64,000 bases of DNA from Streptosporangium pseudovulgare (lineage in GTDB: Bacteria > Actinomycetota > Actinomycetes > Streptosporangiales > Streptosporangiaceae): NCBI RefSeq assembly GCF_014648055.1, contig NZ_BMQJ01000006.1, positions 248,001 through 312,000 of the forward strand. Reading direction: 5' to 3'. The notes below the pieces were generated by a model that did no database searches, was not told where the DNA came from, and saw only the letters and a list, made by a program, of their open reading frames with translations. Made by a program: the position numbers and the translations under genes. Shown here piece by piece: positions 21,291-29,590 of this stretch. The stretch's first letter is position 1. Every line of letters begins with the position of its first letter.

Positions 21291-22517
21291 TCACTTGTCG
21301 ATGTCGCCGACCACGAAGAACATCGAGCCGAGGATGGCCACCATGTCGGAGACCAGGTGGCCGGGGAGCGTCTCGCGCAGCACCTGGACGTTGTTGTAGG
21401 AGGCCGAGCGGAGCTTCAGCCGCCACGGGGTCTTCTCGCCGCGTGAGACGAGGTAGTAGCCGTTGAGGCCGAGCGGGTTCTCCGTCCAGGCGTAGGTGTG
21501 GCCCTCGGGGACCTTGAGCACCTTGGGCAGGCGCTGGTTGATCGGTCCCGGCGGCAGCTCGCGCAGCCGCTCCAGGCAGGCGTCGGCCAGGTCGAGGGAC
21601 ACCTTCACCTGCTCCAGCAGCACCTCGAACCGGGCGTGGCAGTCACCGGCCTCCCGGGTGACGACCCGCACCGGCAGCTCGCCGTAGGCGAGGTAGGGCT
21701 CGTCCCGGCGCAGGTCCATGTCCACCCCGGAGGCGCGGGCGATCGGGCCGCTCACGCCGTACTGCATGATCGTTTCGCGGTCCAGGACGCCCACTCCGCG
21801 GGTGCGGGCCAGGAAGATCTCGTTGTCCACGATCAGGTTCTCGATGTCGGGCAGCCGCCGCCGCACGTCGGCGACGGCCCGTGCGGCGCGGTCCGACCAG
21901 CCCTCGGGCAGCTCCTCCTTCAGGCCGCCGACCCGGTTGAACATGTAGTGCATCCGCCCGCCGGAGACCTCCTCCATCACGGCCTGGAGGGTCTCGCGCT
22001 CGCGGAACGCGTAGAAGACGGGGGTGATCGCGCCGAGTTCCAGCGGGTAGGAGCCGAGGAACATCAGGTGGTTGAGCACCCGGTTCAGCTCGGCCAGCAG
22101 TGTGCGGGTCCAGACGGCCCGGGGCGGCGTCTCCATGCCGAGCATCCGCTCCACCGCGAGAACCACGCCCAGCTCGTTGGCGAACGCCGACAGCCAGTCG
22201 TGCCGGTTGGCCAGCACGATGATCTGCCGGTAGTCGCGCACCTCGAACAGCTTCTCCGCGCCGCGGTGCATGTAGCCCACGATCGGCTCGGCCGAGCTGA
22301 TCAGCTCTCCGTCCAGGGTGAGCCGCAGCCGCAGCACCCCGTGGGTGGAGGGGTGCTGCGGTCCGATGTTGAGGACCATGTCCTCGGTGGCGAGCTCCTT
22401 GCCCTGCGCGCCGGGAGCCGCCGGCCCGTCACCCGGGGCCGGCCGTACGGCCTCGGCCCCGGCCCCGATGCCCACGTGCAGCTCCCGGGACGTCCCCTCG
22501 GCGTGACGCTCACTCAT
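21291..22517 (-). CDS. nuoD: Orphan NADH-quinone oxidoreductase subunit D (nuoD2 type)
   Basis: 408 residues. NuoD is the 49-kDa-type subunit that forms the quinone pocket of complex I with NuoB. The family blocks are present: [99 protein letters not shown] and the C-terminal [12 protein letters not shown]. An N-terminal extension of about 45 residues ([20 protein letters not shown]) precedes the conserved core. No other nuo gene is in the window, so this is a stand-alone copy like the second nuoD known in some actinomycetes. ATG 22517 is the first start near the core. It is convergent with the folate operon. Confidence 0.93.
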   Translation of the reverse strand: MSERHAEGTSRELHVGIGAGAEAVRPAPGDGPAAPGAQGKELATEDMVLNIGPQHPSTHGVLRLRLTLDGELISSAEPIVGYMHRGAEKLFEVRDYRQIIVLANRHDWLSAFANELGVVLAVERMLGMETPPRAVWTRTLLAELNRVLNHLMFLGSYPLELGAITPVFYAFRERETLQAVMEEVSGGRMHYMFNRVGGLKEELPEGWSDRAARAVADVRRRLPDIENLIVDNEIFLARTRGVGVLDRETIMQYGVSGPIARASGVDMDLRRDEPYLAYGELPVRVVTREAGDCHARFEVLLEQVKVSLDLADACLERLRELPPGPINQRLPKVLKVPEGHTYAWTENPLGLNGYYLVSRGEKTPWRLKLRSASYNNVQVLRETLPGHLVSDMVAILGSMFFVVGDIDK

Positions 22518-22534
22518 AGGGCCATGCTCCCACG

Positions 22535-24082
22535 TCAGCGCCGCGCGGCAATCTCCCGCAAAGCGGACACCAGCCGGTCCACGTGCTCGTCGGTGGTGCC
22601 GATGCCGATCGACGCGCGGACGGCCGAGGCGGTCCCGTCGTCGCAGCCGCCGTCCGCGGTGTCCGGGCGGTGAGTGTCCTGGACATGGGTGTTCTGGAGG
22701 TGGGTGTCCGGGCGGTGGGCGTTCTGGAGGTGGGTGTCCGGGCGGTGGGCGTTCTGGGGGTGGGCTTCCGGGCGGTGGGCGTCCAGGAGGTGGCGGACGA
22801 AGGGGTGGGCGCAGAACTTGCCGTCCCGGACGCCGATGCCGTACTCGGCGGACAGGATCTCGGCGACCTCGCGGGCGGTACGGCCGGCCACGGTGAAGGA
22901 GACGATGCCGACGCGGGGGTGGGCGGGGTCCCACAGGGACAGCTCGCGCACGCCCTCGATCCCGGCGAGCCCGGCGCGCAGCCGGGCGAGGAGGCGCTCC
23001 TCCTCGTGGATCAGCGCGGTCCAGCCGGTGGCGGTCAGCGCGTCGCAGGCGGCGGCGAGGGCGACGGCGCCGAGGACGTTCGGGGTGCCGGCCTCGTGGC
23101 GGGCCTCGGGGTCGTCGTGCCAGTCGACCTCCCAGCCATCCGTCCCACCCGTCTGGGGGGCGTTCACCGCCCGCACCGCGCCCCCGCCGCGCAGGTACGG
23201 CTCGGCGCCGGACAGCCAGTCCGGGCGGCCGATCAACGCGCCCGTGCCGAACGGGGCGTAGAGCTTGTGACCGGAGAAGACCACGTAGTCCAGGTCGAGC
23301 GCGGTCAGGTTGATCGGACGGTGCGGGACGAGCTGGGCGGCGTCCACCAGGACGCGGGCGCCGTGCCGGTGGGCGATGTGCGCCAGCGCGGCGATCGGCC
23401 ACAGCTCCCCGGTGACGTTGGAGGCGGCGGTCACGACCAGCAGCTTGGGGCCCTCGATCTCGGCGAGTGCCCGGTCCGCGGCGCGGACCGCCTCACCCGG
23501 GAACGCGGGCGGTGCCAGCCGTACGGCGTGCCGCCAGGGCAGCAGCGAGGCGTGGTGCTCGGTGTCGAAGACCACGACCGTGGTCCCCTCGGGCAGGCAG
23601 CGGGCCAGCAGGTTGGTGGCGTCGGTGGTGTTGCGGGTGAAGACCACCGCGTCGTCCGGGCGGGCCTTGGCGAAGGCGCGGACCGTGTGCCGGGCCCGCT
23701 CGTAACGGGCGGTGGTGAGCTGGGAGGCGTAACCCGCGCCGCGGTGGACGCTGGAGTAGGCCGGGAGCGCGGCGGCGACGGCGGCGCTCACCGGCTCCAG
23801 ACAGGGCGCGCTGGCGGCGTAGTCGAGGTTGGCGTATGGGGCCAGCCGGCCGCCGCGGACCGGCACCTCAAGGTCCGCGCCGAGCACCGCGGGGATCCGC
23901 CGGCCCTCGGGCGCGCGGGTCGCGGGGACGGCGGCGGCCGGGGACGGGGCGGCCGGGGGCGCGGCGATTCCGGCGGTGGGGACGGCGGTCCGCGTGGTGC
24001 GGACGGCATCGGCGGCGACGTCGCCGGAGGCGGGGGCGGTGTCGGCGGGGACGGTGGAGGCGAAGATCGTCAGAGTGGACAC
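22535..24082 (-). CDS. Class-V aminotransferase / cysteine desulfurase-like PLP enzyme under SAM-IV riboswitch
   Basis: 515 residues with a SufS/Csd-like fold type I PLP domain. Seen: [33 protein letters not shown], the cofactor-binding [10 protein letters not shown] and [34 protein letters not shown] with the PLP Asp, and the lysine in [15 protein letters not shown]. The N-terminal ~65 residues are Ala/Thr/Pro-rich and not part of the fold. Between [12 protein letters not shown] and [22 protein letters not shown] an extra ~40 residues repeat [10 protein letters not shown], a His-rich insertion. Sulfur transfer from cysteine is likely given the SAM-IV control, but no active-site Cys loop can be assigned with confidence. 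GTG 24082 follows AAGGAGAG by 6 nt. Confidence 0.85.
   Translation of the reverse strand: MSTLTIFASTVPADTAPASGDVAADAVRTTRTAVPTAGIAAPPAAPSPAAAVPATRAPEGRRIPAVLGADLEVPVRGGRLAPYANLDYAASAPCLEPVSAAVAAALPAYSSVHRGAGYASQLTTARYERARHTVRAFAKARPDDAVVFTRNTTDATNLLARCLPEGTTVVVFDTEHHASLLPWRHAVRLAPPAFPGEAVRAADRALAEIEGPKLLVVTAASNVTGELWPIAALAHIAHRHGARVLVDAAQLVPHRPINLTALDLDYVVFSGHKLYAPFGTGALIGRPDWLSGAEPYLRGGGAVRAVNAPQTGGTDGWEVDWHDDPEARHEAGTPNVLGAVALAAACDALTATGWTALIHEEERLLARLRAGLAGIEGVRELSLWDPAHPRVGIVSFTVAGRTAREVAEILSAEYGIGVRDGKFCAHPFVRHLLDAHRPEAHPQNAHRPDTHLQNAHRPDTHLQNTHVQDTHRPDTADGGCDDGTASAVRASIGIGTTDEHVDRLVSALREIAARR
22658..22787 (-). repeat. 30-bp coding minisatellite (His-rich decapeptide repeat)
   Basis: Inside the PLP enzyme, a 30 bp unit encoding [10 protein letters not shown] or a close variant recurs about four times in frame ([20 protein letters not shown] twice, then [11 protein letters not shown]). 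It sits between the last two conserved strands of the small domain, so the fold can tolerate it as a surface loop. Confidence 0.85.
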
Positions 24083-24125
24083 GCCGGCTCTCCTTCGAGG
24101 TCATCGGACCCCAAGCCACGGCGTT

Positions 24126-24257
24126 GATGCGTGGAGCCCGCGCTTGCCCGGCGCACCTCGCGCCGGACCAGGTCCTCACCCGGGGCACCCCGCCGCGGAC
24201 GCGAGGGTTGCCGGCCAGCTAGCCGGGGCTTGTCGCTGGCACTCATGACCTACCGGG
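24126..24257 (-). promoter_or_regulatory. SAM-IV riboswitch
   Basis: Read on the minus strand, the leader carries the actinobacterial SAM-IV core in order: GGTCATGAGTGCCAGCG, CAAGCCCCGGCTAGCTGG, CCGGCAACCC, GCGGCGGGGTGCCCCGGGTG and AGGACCTGG, then a GC stem and GCAAGCGCGGGCTCC. This class senses S-adenosylmethionine and usually turns off sulfur genes when SAM is plentiful (family knowledge). It ends about 45 nt before the GTG of the PLP enzyme, so control of translation start is likely. The arrangement was recognised by eye, not by a covariance search. Confidence 0.88.
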
Positions 24258-24258
24258 G

Positions 24259-24264
24259 ACTATA
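24259..24264 (-). promoter_or_regulatory. -10 box of the SAM-IV riboswitch transcript
   Basis: TATAGT on the minus strand lies a few nt before the first riboswitch stem, placing the start near 24252. A TTGCGG 19 nt upstream is a weak candidate -35. Confidence 0.55.
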
Positions 24265-24373
24265 ACCGACCACCGCGGCCCCGCCGCAAGCTCCGTGTCT
24301 CGGAATGCGGACATGTGTCCCCCGGATCTCGGGGGTCTTGGGGCCCGGCTACCTGGGACATTACGATGCCTAC

Positions 24374-25573
24374 GTGCACTTTGATCCTTGGAATCCGGAA
24401 TTCGTCGCCCACCCCTACGACGTCTACGACGAACTGCGGCGTGAGCGGCCGGTCAGCTTCTTCGAGCCGACCGGCCAGTGGCTGGTCGCCCGGCACGCCG
24501 ACGTCAACGCGCTGCTGCGCGACCGCCGGCTGGGCCGGTCCTACCTGCACGTGGCCACCCACGCCGAGTTCGGCAGGCCGGACGACCCGGAGTTCCAGGA
24601 CCCGTTCTGGCGGGTGATCAGGGCCGGGATGCTCGACGTCGAGCCGCCGGTGCACACCCGGCTGCGGCGGCTGGTCTCCAAGGCGTTCACCCCGCGCATG
24701 GTCGAGGCGCTGCGCCCCAAGGTCGCCCGGATCGCCGGCGAGCTGGTCGAGGCGTTCGCCGAGCGCGGCGGCGGCGACCTGATCTCCGAGGTGGCCGAGC
24801 CGCTCCCGGTGACCGTGATCGCCGAGATGCTCGGCGTGCCCGAGGCCGACCGGCACCTGCTGCGACCCTGGTCGGCCGACATCTGCGGGATGTACGAGCT
24901 CAACCCCTCGATCGAGGCCCAGCACACCGCCGTGCGCGCCGCCGAGGAGTTCTCCGCCTACCTCGTCGAGCTGGCGCGTGCCCGCCGTACCGACCCCGGT
25001 GACGACCTGATCAGCGCGCTGGCCCAGGTGGTCGACGAGGGGGACCGGCTCACCGAGGAGGAGTTGGTCGGCACCTGCGTGCTGCTGCTCAACGCCGGGC
25101 ACGAGGCCACGGTCAACGTCACCGGCAACGGCTGGTGGTCGCTGTTCCGCAACCCGGCCGAGCTGGAACGGCTGCGCGCCGACCACGGCCTGCTGCCCAC
25201 CGCGATCGAGGAGCTGATGCGCTGGGACACCCCGCTGCAGATGTTCGAGCGCTGGGTGCTGGAGGACATCACCGTGGGCGGGATGGACATCCCGCGCGGC
25301 TCGGAGGTGGCGCTGCTGTTCGGCTCGGCCAACCGCGATCCCGAGGTCTTCGCCGACCCGGCGCGCCTCGACGTGGGACGGGTGGACAACCCGCACATCT
25401 CCTTCGGCGCGGGCATCCACTTCTGCCTCGGCGCCCCACTCGCCCGGATCGAGCTGATCGAGTCGTTCGGCGCGCTGCTGCGCCGGGCCCCGAAGATGGA
25501 GCTCACCGCCGAGCCGTCCTGGGGTCCCGGCTACATCATCCGCGGCCTCACCGCCCTCAACGTGACGATCTGA
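24374..25573 (+). CDS. Cytochrome P450
   Basis: 399 residues, a soluble bacterial P450 that should oxidise a small organic substrate with O2 and electrons from a ferredoxin, none of which is encoded nearby. The I-helix oxygen-binding motif is LLNAGHEATVN, the K-helix ExxR is EELMR, and the heme loop is FGAGIHFCLGAPLARIE with the axial Cys near residue 350. GTG 24374 starts the natural N-terminus HFDPWNPEFVAHPYDVYDELR; TACGAT at 24362-24367 ends 6 nt before it, which points to a leaderless mRNA. ATG 24305 is possible but adds 23 atypical residues. It diverges from the SAM-IV controlled gene. Confidence 0.93.
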   Translation: MHFDPWNPEFVAHPYDVYDELRRERPVSFFEPTGQWLVARHADVNALLRDRRLGRSYLHVATHAEFGRPDDPEFQDPFWRVIRAGMLDVEPPVHTRLRRLVSKAFTPRMVEALRPKVARIAGELVEAFAERGGGDLISEVAEPLPVTVIAEMLGVPEADRHLLRPWSADICGMYELNPSIEAQHTAVRAAEEFSAYLVELARARRTDPGDDLISALAQVVDEGDRLTEEELVGTCVLLLNAGHEATVNVTGNGWWSLFRNPAELERLRADHGLLPTAIEELMRWDTPLQMFERWVLEDITVGGMDIPRGSEVALLFGSANRDPEVFADPARLDVGRVDNPHISFGAGIHFCLGAPLARIELIESFGALLRRAPKMELTAEPSWGPGYIIRGLTALNVTI

Positions 25574-25662
25574 CCCCGCCCGTGCGTCCCGCGGAGGTCG
25601 AGGGGTTTCCCGCGCGGAAAACCCCTCGCGGTGGTTTCGATCGATCTCCTACAGTGCGCTCC

Positions 25663-26397
25663 ATGACCAACCCTCCCCCGCTGAGAGCGGGCACCCGGCT
25701 GGATTTCAACGGGCCGCTGTCCGCCGAACGAGCAGGCAGGCTGACGACCGTCCTCGCCGCCGCCGAGCCGTCGACCGTGCTCGATCTGGGCTGCGGATGG
25801 GGTCGTCTGCTGCTGAGCGTGCTGGAGGCCGTACCGGAGGCGCGCGGGGTGGGCGTCGACGTTCGCGAACTCGATCTGGAGCGCGGGCGGGCCGACGCCG
25901 CCGCTCGCGGTCTGTCCGACCGTGTCACCTTCGTCGAGGGCCCGGCCGAGGAACACCTCGGCAGCGCCGACCTGGTGCTGAACGTCGGCGCCTACCATGC
26001 TCTCGGCGACGTCTCGAAAGCGCTGCATACGTTGCGCCCCCTGGTCAACCCGGGCGGCCGCCTGCTGTTCGGCGCCGAGTTCTGGGAGCGCGTCCCCACG
26101 GAGGGTGAACTGGCCGGGATGTGGCCGGGAACCTCCGTGGACGACTGCACCGACCTGGCCGGCCTCGTGGACCGGGTCACGGCCGCCGGATTCCGGCCGC
26201 TGCGCATCGAGACCGTCACCGGCGACGAGTGGGCGGAGTTCGAGTCAGGCTTCACCGCCGAGGTGGAGGAGTGGCTCGTGGCCAACCCCGACCATCCCGA
26301 GGCCGAGGCCACCCGCGCCAAGGTGGACCAGCATCGCTCCTACTGGCTGCGGGGCTACCGCAACGTGATGGGTTTCGCCCTCCTCATCCTGGGCTGA
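25663..26397 (+). CDS. Class I SAM-dependent methyltransferase
   Basis: 244 residues with a Rossmann methyltransferase core: motif I VLDLGCGWGRLLLSVLEAV, the acidic loop GVGVDVRELDLERGRADAAARGL, and the post-II strand SADLVLNVGAYHALGDVSKALHTLRPLVNPGGRLLFG. The C-terminal half (EFWERVPTEGELAGMWPGTSVDD... YWLRGYRNVMGFALLIL) resembles small-molecule methyltransferases. Substrate unknown. ATG 25663 has a TACAGT box ending 7 nt upstream, so the mRNA is probably leaderless. It follows the P450 by 90 bp; joint action is possible but not shown. Confidence 0.85.
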   Translation: MTNPPPLRAGTRLDFNGPLSAERAGRLTTVLAAAEPSTVLDLGCGWGRLLLSVLEAVPEARGVGVDVRELDLERGRADAAARGLSDRVTFVEGPAEEHLGSADLVLNVGAYHALGDVSKALHTLRPLVNPGGRLLFGAEFWERVPTEGELAGMWPGTSVDDCTDLAGLVDRVTAAGFRPLRIETVTGDEWAEFESGFTAEVEEWLVANPDHPEAEATRAKVDQHRSYWLRGYRNVMGFALLILG

Positions 26398-26491
26398 CCC
26401 ACGGCACGGTCCGGCGCCGCCGTTCCCCGGTTTCACGGCCGGGCGCCGGCCCTGCCGGCGGTCGTCCGACGCCCTCCGTACGGGCGCCGGG

Positions 26492-27388
26492 CTAGCCGAA
26501 GAGTTCGTCGATGGTGTCGACCGTGCCGGCGCGGCGTCCCCACTCTTCGATCCGCTCCAGGTCGGTGCACTCCAGGATGCGGGCGCGGGCGTCGTCGGGC
26601 ACGTCGATGCCCCGCCCGGTCAGGACGAGCAGCAGCATCTTGGCCTCGCCCTTGGCTTCGCCCTTGGCTTCGCCTTCGGCGATGCCCTGGGCCTTGCCCT
26701 GTCCGAAGTAGTGGCGGGCGTATTCGCTCTTGTACTCGCGGGTGCCGGTGCGCATCATCGCCTCCAGGATCTGGCGGGCCGCTACAGGGAGCATGGCCAG
26801 CACTTCGTCAATATAACCTTGGGCCCGGTCGATTCCGAGATGGTCCAGGCCGTGGAGCATCGCGGCGAGGATCTTCTCGCCGTTCTCGCCGTCGCCGTGG
26901 ACGAGGGCCGACAGGACGGCCAGTTCGGGGTTGTCCTGGGCCTGGGCGGAGTCGGCGACGGCGGGGATCTGGTCGGGTCCCAGGACCAGGGGGGTGAGGG
27001 TCAGGCCGGGGTGGCCGAGAGCGATGGGGCGGGCGCACCAGGTGGCGGTGTCGCGGCAGGGGCTGATGACCAGCAGCAGGACCGGGCAGTACAGGCGGGC
27101 GCGCAGGGTGGCCAGGTAGGCGGGCCAGCTCCAGCGTTTGCGGAGGTCTTTGCGGCGTTGGACCTCGACGATGACGGCGGCGACGATGTCGGTGTGCTCG
27201 TCGCGGAGGCTGACGACGGTGTCGGCGCGGTATTCGGTGGGTTTGTACTCGTTGAGGTCGGCGGATTCCACGCGGGCGTGGGTGTGGGCGGGGACGGTGT
27301 CGGGGCGGACGCAGCCGAGGAGGTCGGCGGCGAGGGTGGGGCGTTCCTGGATGAGTTCGAGCCAGATCTCGTGTTCACGGGTGGGCAC
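26492..27388 (-). CDS. PD-(D/E)XK nuclease-like (Rpn/transposase-nuclease family) protein
   Basis: 298 residues. The N-terminal part has the order expected of a PD-(D/E)XK fold: RADTVVSLRDEHTDIVAAVIVEVQRRKDLRKRW, where D, E-V-Q and K would be the active-site residues. The C-terminus carries a GEAKGEAKGEAK run, as in Rpn-like proteins. Many actinomycete genomes hold several such paralogs, annotated hypothetical; nuclease activity is inferred, not known. GTG 27388 is preferred over an upstream start at 27499 because a TATAGT box lies 9 nt before it, in the centre of a large palindrome. Codon use and GC are somewhat lower than neighbours, hinting at an accessory origin. Confidence 0.65.
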   Translation of the reverse strand: MPTREHEIWLELIQERPTLAADLLGCVRPDTVPAHTHARVESADLNEYKPTEYRADTVVSLRDEHTDIVAAVIVEVQRRKDLRKRWSWPAYLATLRARLYCPVLLLVISPCRDTATWCARPIALGHPGLTLTPLVLGPDQIPAVADSAQAQDNPELAVLSALVHGDGENGEKILAAMLHGLDHLGIDRAQGYIDEVLAMLPVAARQILEAMMRTGTREYKSEYARHYFGQGKAQGIAEGEAKGEAKGEAKMLLLVLTGRGIDVPDDARARILECTDLERIEEWGRRAGTVDTIDELFG

Positions 27389-27391
27389 GAC

Positions 27392-27412
27392 GTGAACACT
27401 ATAAGTGTTCAC
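27392..27412. promoter_or_regulatory. 21-bp palindromic operator overlapping -10 box
   Basis: Perfect inverted repeat GTGAACACT-ATA-AGTGTTCAC, immediately before GTG 27388. On the minus strand its centre reads TATAGT, a good -10. A further half-site GTGTTCAC lies just inside the gene at 27371-27378. A repressor bound here would cover the promoter. Confidence 0.7.
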
Positions 27413-27528
27413 ATGGCTACGCTTTGAATTCGCGATGGTCTTTACTTGACCCGCATCGGTGATCGCTCCGACCGCGGACATCTGACCGTAGAGGTCCAAA
27501 AAGACCGGTCTCGGGGTTTGTCCGTGGA

Positions 27529-27570
27529 GGCATGGCGGTGCGGGACGGGGGCGCTCCGCACCGCCATGCC
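27529..27570 (-). terminator. Hairpin terminator after the 112-aa gene
   Basis: A 15 bp perfect stem: GGCATGGCGGTGCGG (27529-27543) with CCGCACCGCCATGCC (27556-27570), loop 12 nt. It lies just past the stop of the minus-strand gene at 27574. Confidence 0.65.
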
Positions 27571-27573
27571 GGT

Positions 27574-27912
27574 TCAGGGGGCGGTCACGCCATCCTGAAA
27601 CAGGTGCGGCGTGCCGCTGTGCTGATCCCCGTGCCTACGCGATGGGGCGCCGGTTCGCGGTCCGGATGATCGGGCCGCCTCTCCCGTGGCGTCTTGCGGG
27701 CCGGGTCCCCGTGCCGCCTCCTCCTGCCGGATGACCTCGGCACGGAGCTCCTCGAAGGTGTCGGCGTCCACGGTCCGGTACGGCGGGCCGTCCCACCGTG
27801 ACCCCTCGGCGAAGGGGCGCTCCCGGCTGGCCCGGAACCGTCCGGCGTCGCTGCGGATGATCCGCCACCCGGGGATCACCGGTCGGGGTCGTGCGGCCTC
27901 GGGCTGATCCAC
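27574..27912 (-). CDS. Small conserved-looking hypothetical protein
   Basis: 112 residues, not assigned to a named family. The first ~65 residues look genuinely folded: VIPGWRIIRSDAGRFRASRERPFAEGSRWDGPPYRTVDADTFEELRAEVIRQEEA, with a beta-strand start and a final amphipathic helix; the C-terminus is polar and probably disordered. GTG 27912 has a GGAGG box 8 nt upstream (27921-27925). It lies in the same direction as the Cys-rich ORF upstream, which in the present sequence runs right through it in another frame. Both read away from the GntR gene and may be under its control. Confidence 0.6.
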   Translation of the reverse strand: MDQPEAARPRPVIPGWRIIRSDAGRFRASRERPFAEGSRWDGPPYRTVDADTFEELRAEVIRQEEAARGPGPQDATGEAARSSGPRTGAPSRRHGDQHSGTPHLFQDGVTAP

Positions 27913-28510
27913 AGGTCAAACCTCCGTCGTCGTGTCCAGGTCCTGCCCGCACGTCGGTGACGTCGGACGGGTCGGTTCCGGGGGACGTGCGGATCTCTCC
28001 GCTCGTTTCGGCGGTGGTGCGGGTTTCACCGTTCGTGTCGGTGATCGCGCTGTTTTCATTGCTCGCGCCGATGCCGGGAGGAACGGGGGCTGCCACGCCC
28101 TGGGGGCCCTGCGGGGCGAGGTCCTGAGGGGCGAACCGCGCGTCCAGAGGGTGCCGGGCCGTGGGCTCCTGCCGTACAGGGGCCGGAGTCTGCCGGACGG
28201 CCAGGGCGGTTGGTTCCGGGTGGCGCTGGGCGGGGACCAGGGGGATCATCTCGGCCGGAGCCACCGCGGCGGGCGGCGCGAAACGCGGCACGTGCCTTGG
28301 CTCCAGCCGGTGACGCGCCTCCATCCGCTCGGTCATCAGCTCGCCGGACGGCTGCGCGTAGTCGTGGTCGGCGATCCGGCCGGGACAGCCGTGTTCGTAC
28401 GGCGGGTGTCCGCATCGGGCGCACCCCATCGGCATCGGCGGCTCGTCTGCGAAACAACCACATCCACCGGCCGCGGCCCGGTCGAGCACCGGAGCACTAA
28501 TGTTCGTCAT
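27913..28510 (-). CDS. Cys-rich hypothetical protein, 3' end probably frameshifted
   Basis: The open frame is 291 codons (27635-28510), but only the first ~200 look like a protein. It starts with a Cys/His-rich block: C17 and C19, then C30 and C33, H35, H40 and C42 (GCGCFADEPPMPMGCARCGH), possibly a zinc site; the rest is Pro/Ala/Thr-rich. The last ~90 codons lie on top of the 112-aa gene in another frame and are Arg/Gly-rich, like shadow frames. In a neighbouring frame a TGA occurs at 27916-27918, just 3 nt before the start of the downstream gene, where a normal operon stop would be expected. A one-base shift near the 3' end, real or a sequence error, would explain this. Function unknown. 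Confidence 0.45.
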
Positions 28511-28538
28511 GGGTCAGGAGTCACTTCCTGATCAAGGG

Positions 28539-28568
28539 CCCGTCAGGCGTTGCGAGCGTCCTGACGGG
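28539..28568. promoter_or_regulatory. Inverted repeat in the GntR divergent region
   Basis: CCCGTCAGG (28539-28547) and CCTGACGGG (28560-28568) form a perfect 9 bp stem with a 12 nt loop in the leader of the minus-strand Cys-rich gene. It may be an operator or an RNA hairpin. Confidence 0.5.
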
Positions 28569-28577
28569 TCTGTAAAA

Positions 28578-28591
28578 GTGTCATAGGACAC
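28578..28591. promoter_or_regulatory. Candidate GntR operator
   Basis: GTGTC-ATAG-GACAC is a 5 bp inverted repeat in the intergenic region shared by the GntR gene and the divergent small genes. A related half-site GACACTT lies about 15 nt before the GntR start codon, next to its TAAGGT -10 box (28647-28652). Confidence 0.5.
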
Positions 28592-28658
28592 CTAAAGTTA
28601 AGGCTGGTCAGGCTTGTCGTCAAGGAAATGGCCTACGACACTTCGGTAAGGTGCTCAT

Positions 28659-29438
28659 ATGCACCCAGATCCTCAGTCACCCGCGCAGCGCATCGTGGCC
28701 GATCTGCGCGACGACATCGCGGCCGGTCGTCTGCCCGCCGGAGCGAAGCTGCCCTCCGTCCGGGATCTCGCCGAGCGCTACGACGTGTCCCGCAGTACGG
28801 CGAGTAAGGCACTGATCCTGCTCAGGAACGAAGGGTTGGTGGTCACCCGGCACGGTTCGGGCGCCTACGTGCGCGAGGCGTATCCGATCCGCCGATTGGG
28901 ACCGGATCGCTATGCGCGGCACCGCTGGGAGCAGACCAGCGTCGAGGCGTTCACCACCGGTGTCCCGGGCAGTGACTCCACTCGGCAGCAGGGGCACCAG
29001 ACGCAGGACGTGTCCCTGGTCGCGGCCGACGAACCGGTCTCCGCCGCGCTCGGTGTCGAGGTGGGTTCCTCGGTGTACGAGAGGGCACGTGTCATGACCC
29101 GTGACGGCATCCCCACCCACACGATGACCTCGTACTACCTCCCCGCCCATGTCGAGGGCACGCCTCTGGTCGATTCCTCACCGGGGATCGCCGGGCCGGG
29201 CGGCGGATTCCGCGTGCTGGCCGACCGGGGTCTTCCTCCGCATGAGATCACCGAGGACATCCAGGCGCGCATGCCCACCGCCGAGGAGGCGCTCCTCCTC
29301 GACCTTCCGTCAGGGGAACCGGTCGTGGAGGTACGCCGTGTCACCCGTACGGCCGACGGGCAGGTGGTCGAGTACGCGTGTGGTGTGCATGCGGCGAGCC
29401 GGTTCGTGTGGTCGTACACCTACGCCATCCCCGACTGA
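28659..29438 (+). CDS. GntR-family transcriptional regulator with UTRA domain
   Basis: 259 residues. The winged helix is PAQRIVADLRDDIAAGRLPAGAKLPSVRDLAERYDVSRSTASKALILLRNEGLVVTRHGSGAYV (about 8-72), followed by a UTRA ligand-binding domain with VYERARVMTRDGIPTHTMTSYYL and EVRRVTRTADGQVVEY. HutC-type regulators of this design respond to small metabolites and often repress a divergent operon (family knowledge). ATG 28659 has TAAGGT ending 6 nt upstream, a leaderless arrangement. The divergent Cys-rich and 112-aa genes are the natural targets, as palindromes lie in the shared promoter region. Ligand unknown. Confidence 0.9.
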   Translation: MHPDPQSPAQRIVADLRDDIAAGRLPAGAKLPSVRDLAERYDVSRSTASKALILLRNEGLVVTRHGSGAYVREAYPIRRLGPDRYARHRWEQTSVEAFTTGVPGSDSTRQQGHQTQDVSLVAADEPVSAALGVEVGSSVYERARVMTRDGIPTHTMTSYYLPAHVEGTPLVDSSPGIAGPGGGFRVLADRGLPPHEITEDIQARMPTAEEALLLDLPSGEPVVEVRRVTRTADGQVVEYACGVHAASRFVWSYTYAIPD

Positions 29439-29590
29439 ATCTCCCGGAAGGCGCCGGAACGGCGTCCCGGGCCGGACTCCGGGTGGCGACGGCGTGCCGC
29501 TATGTTCTCCCGGGGTGGCGTGGGCGCGTTCCGGGACTCAGAGCCGGTACGGCCCGGCGCCGCGGAACCGACGATCGGAAGGGGCGGGCA

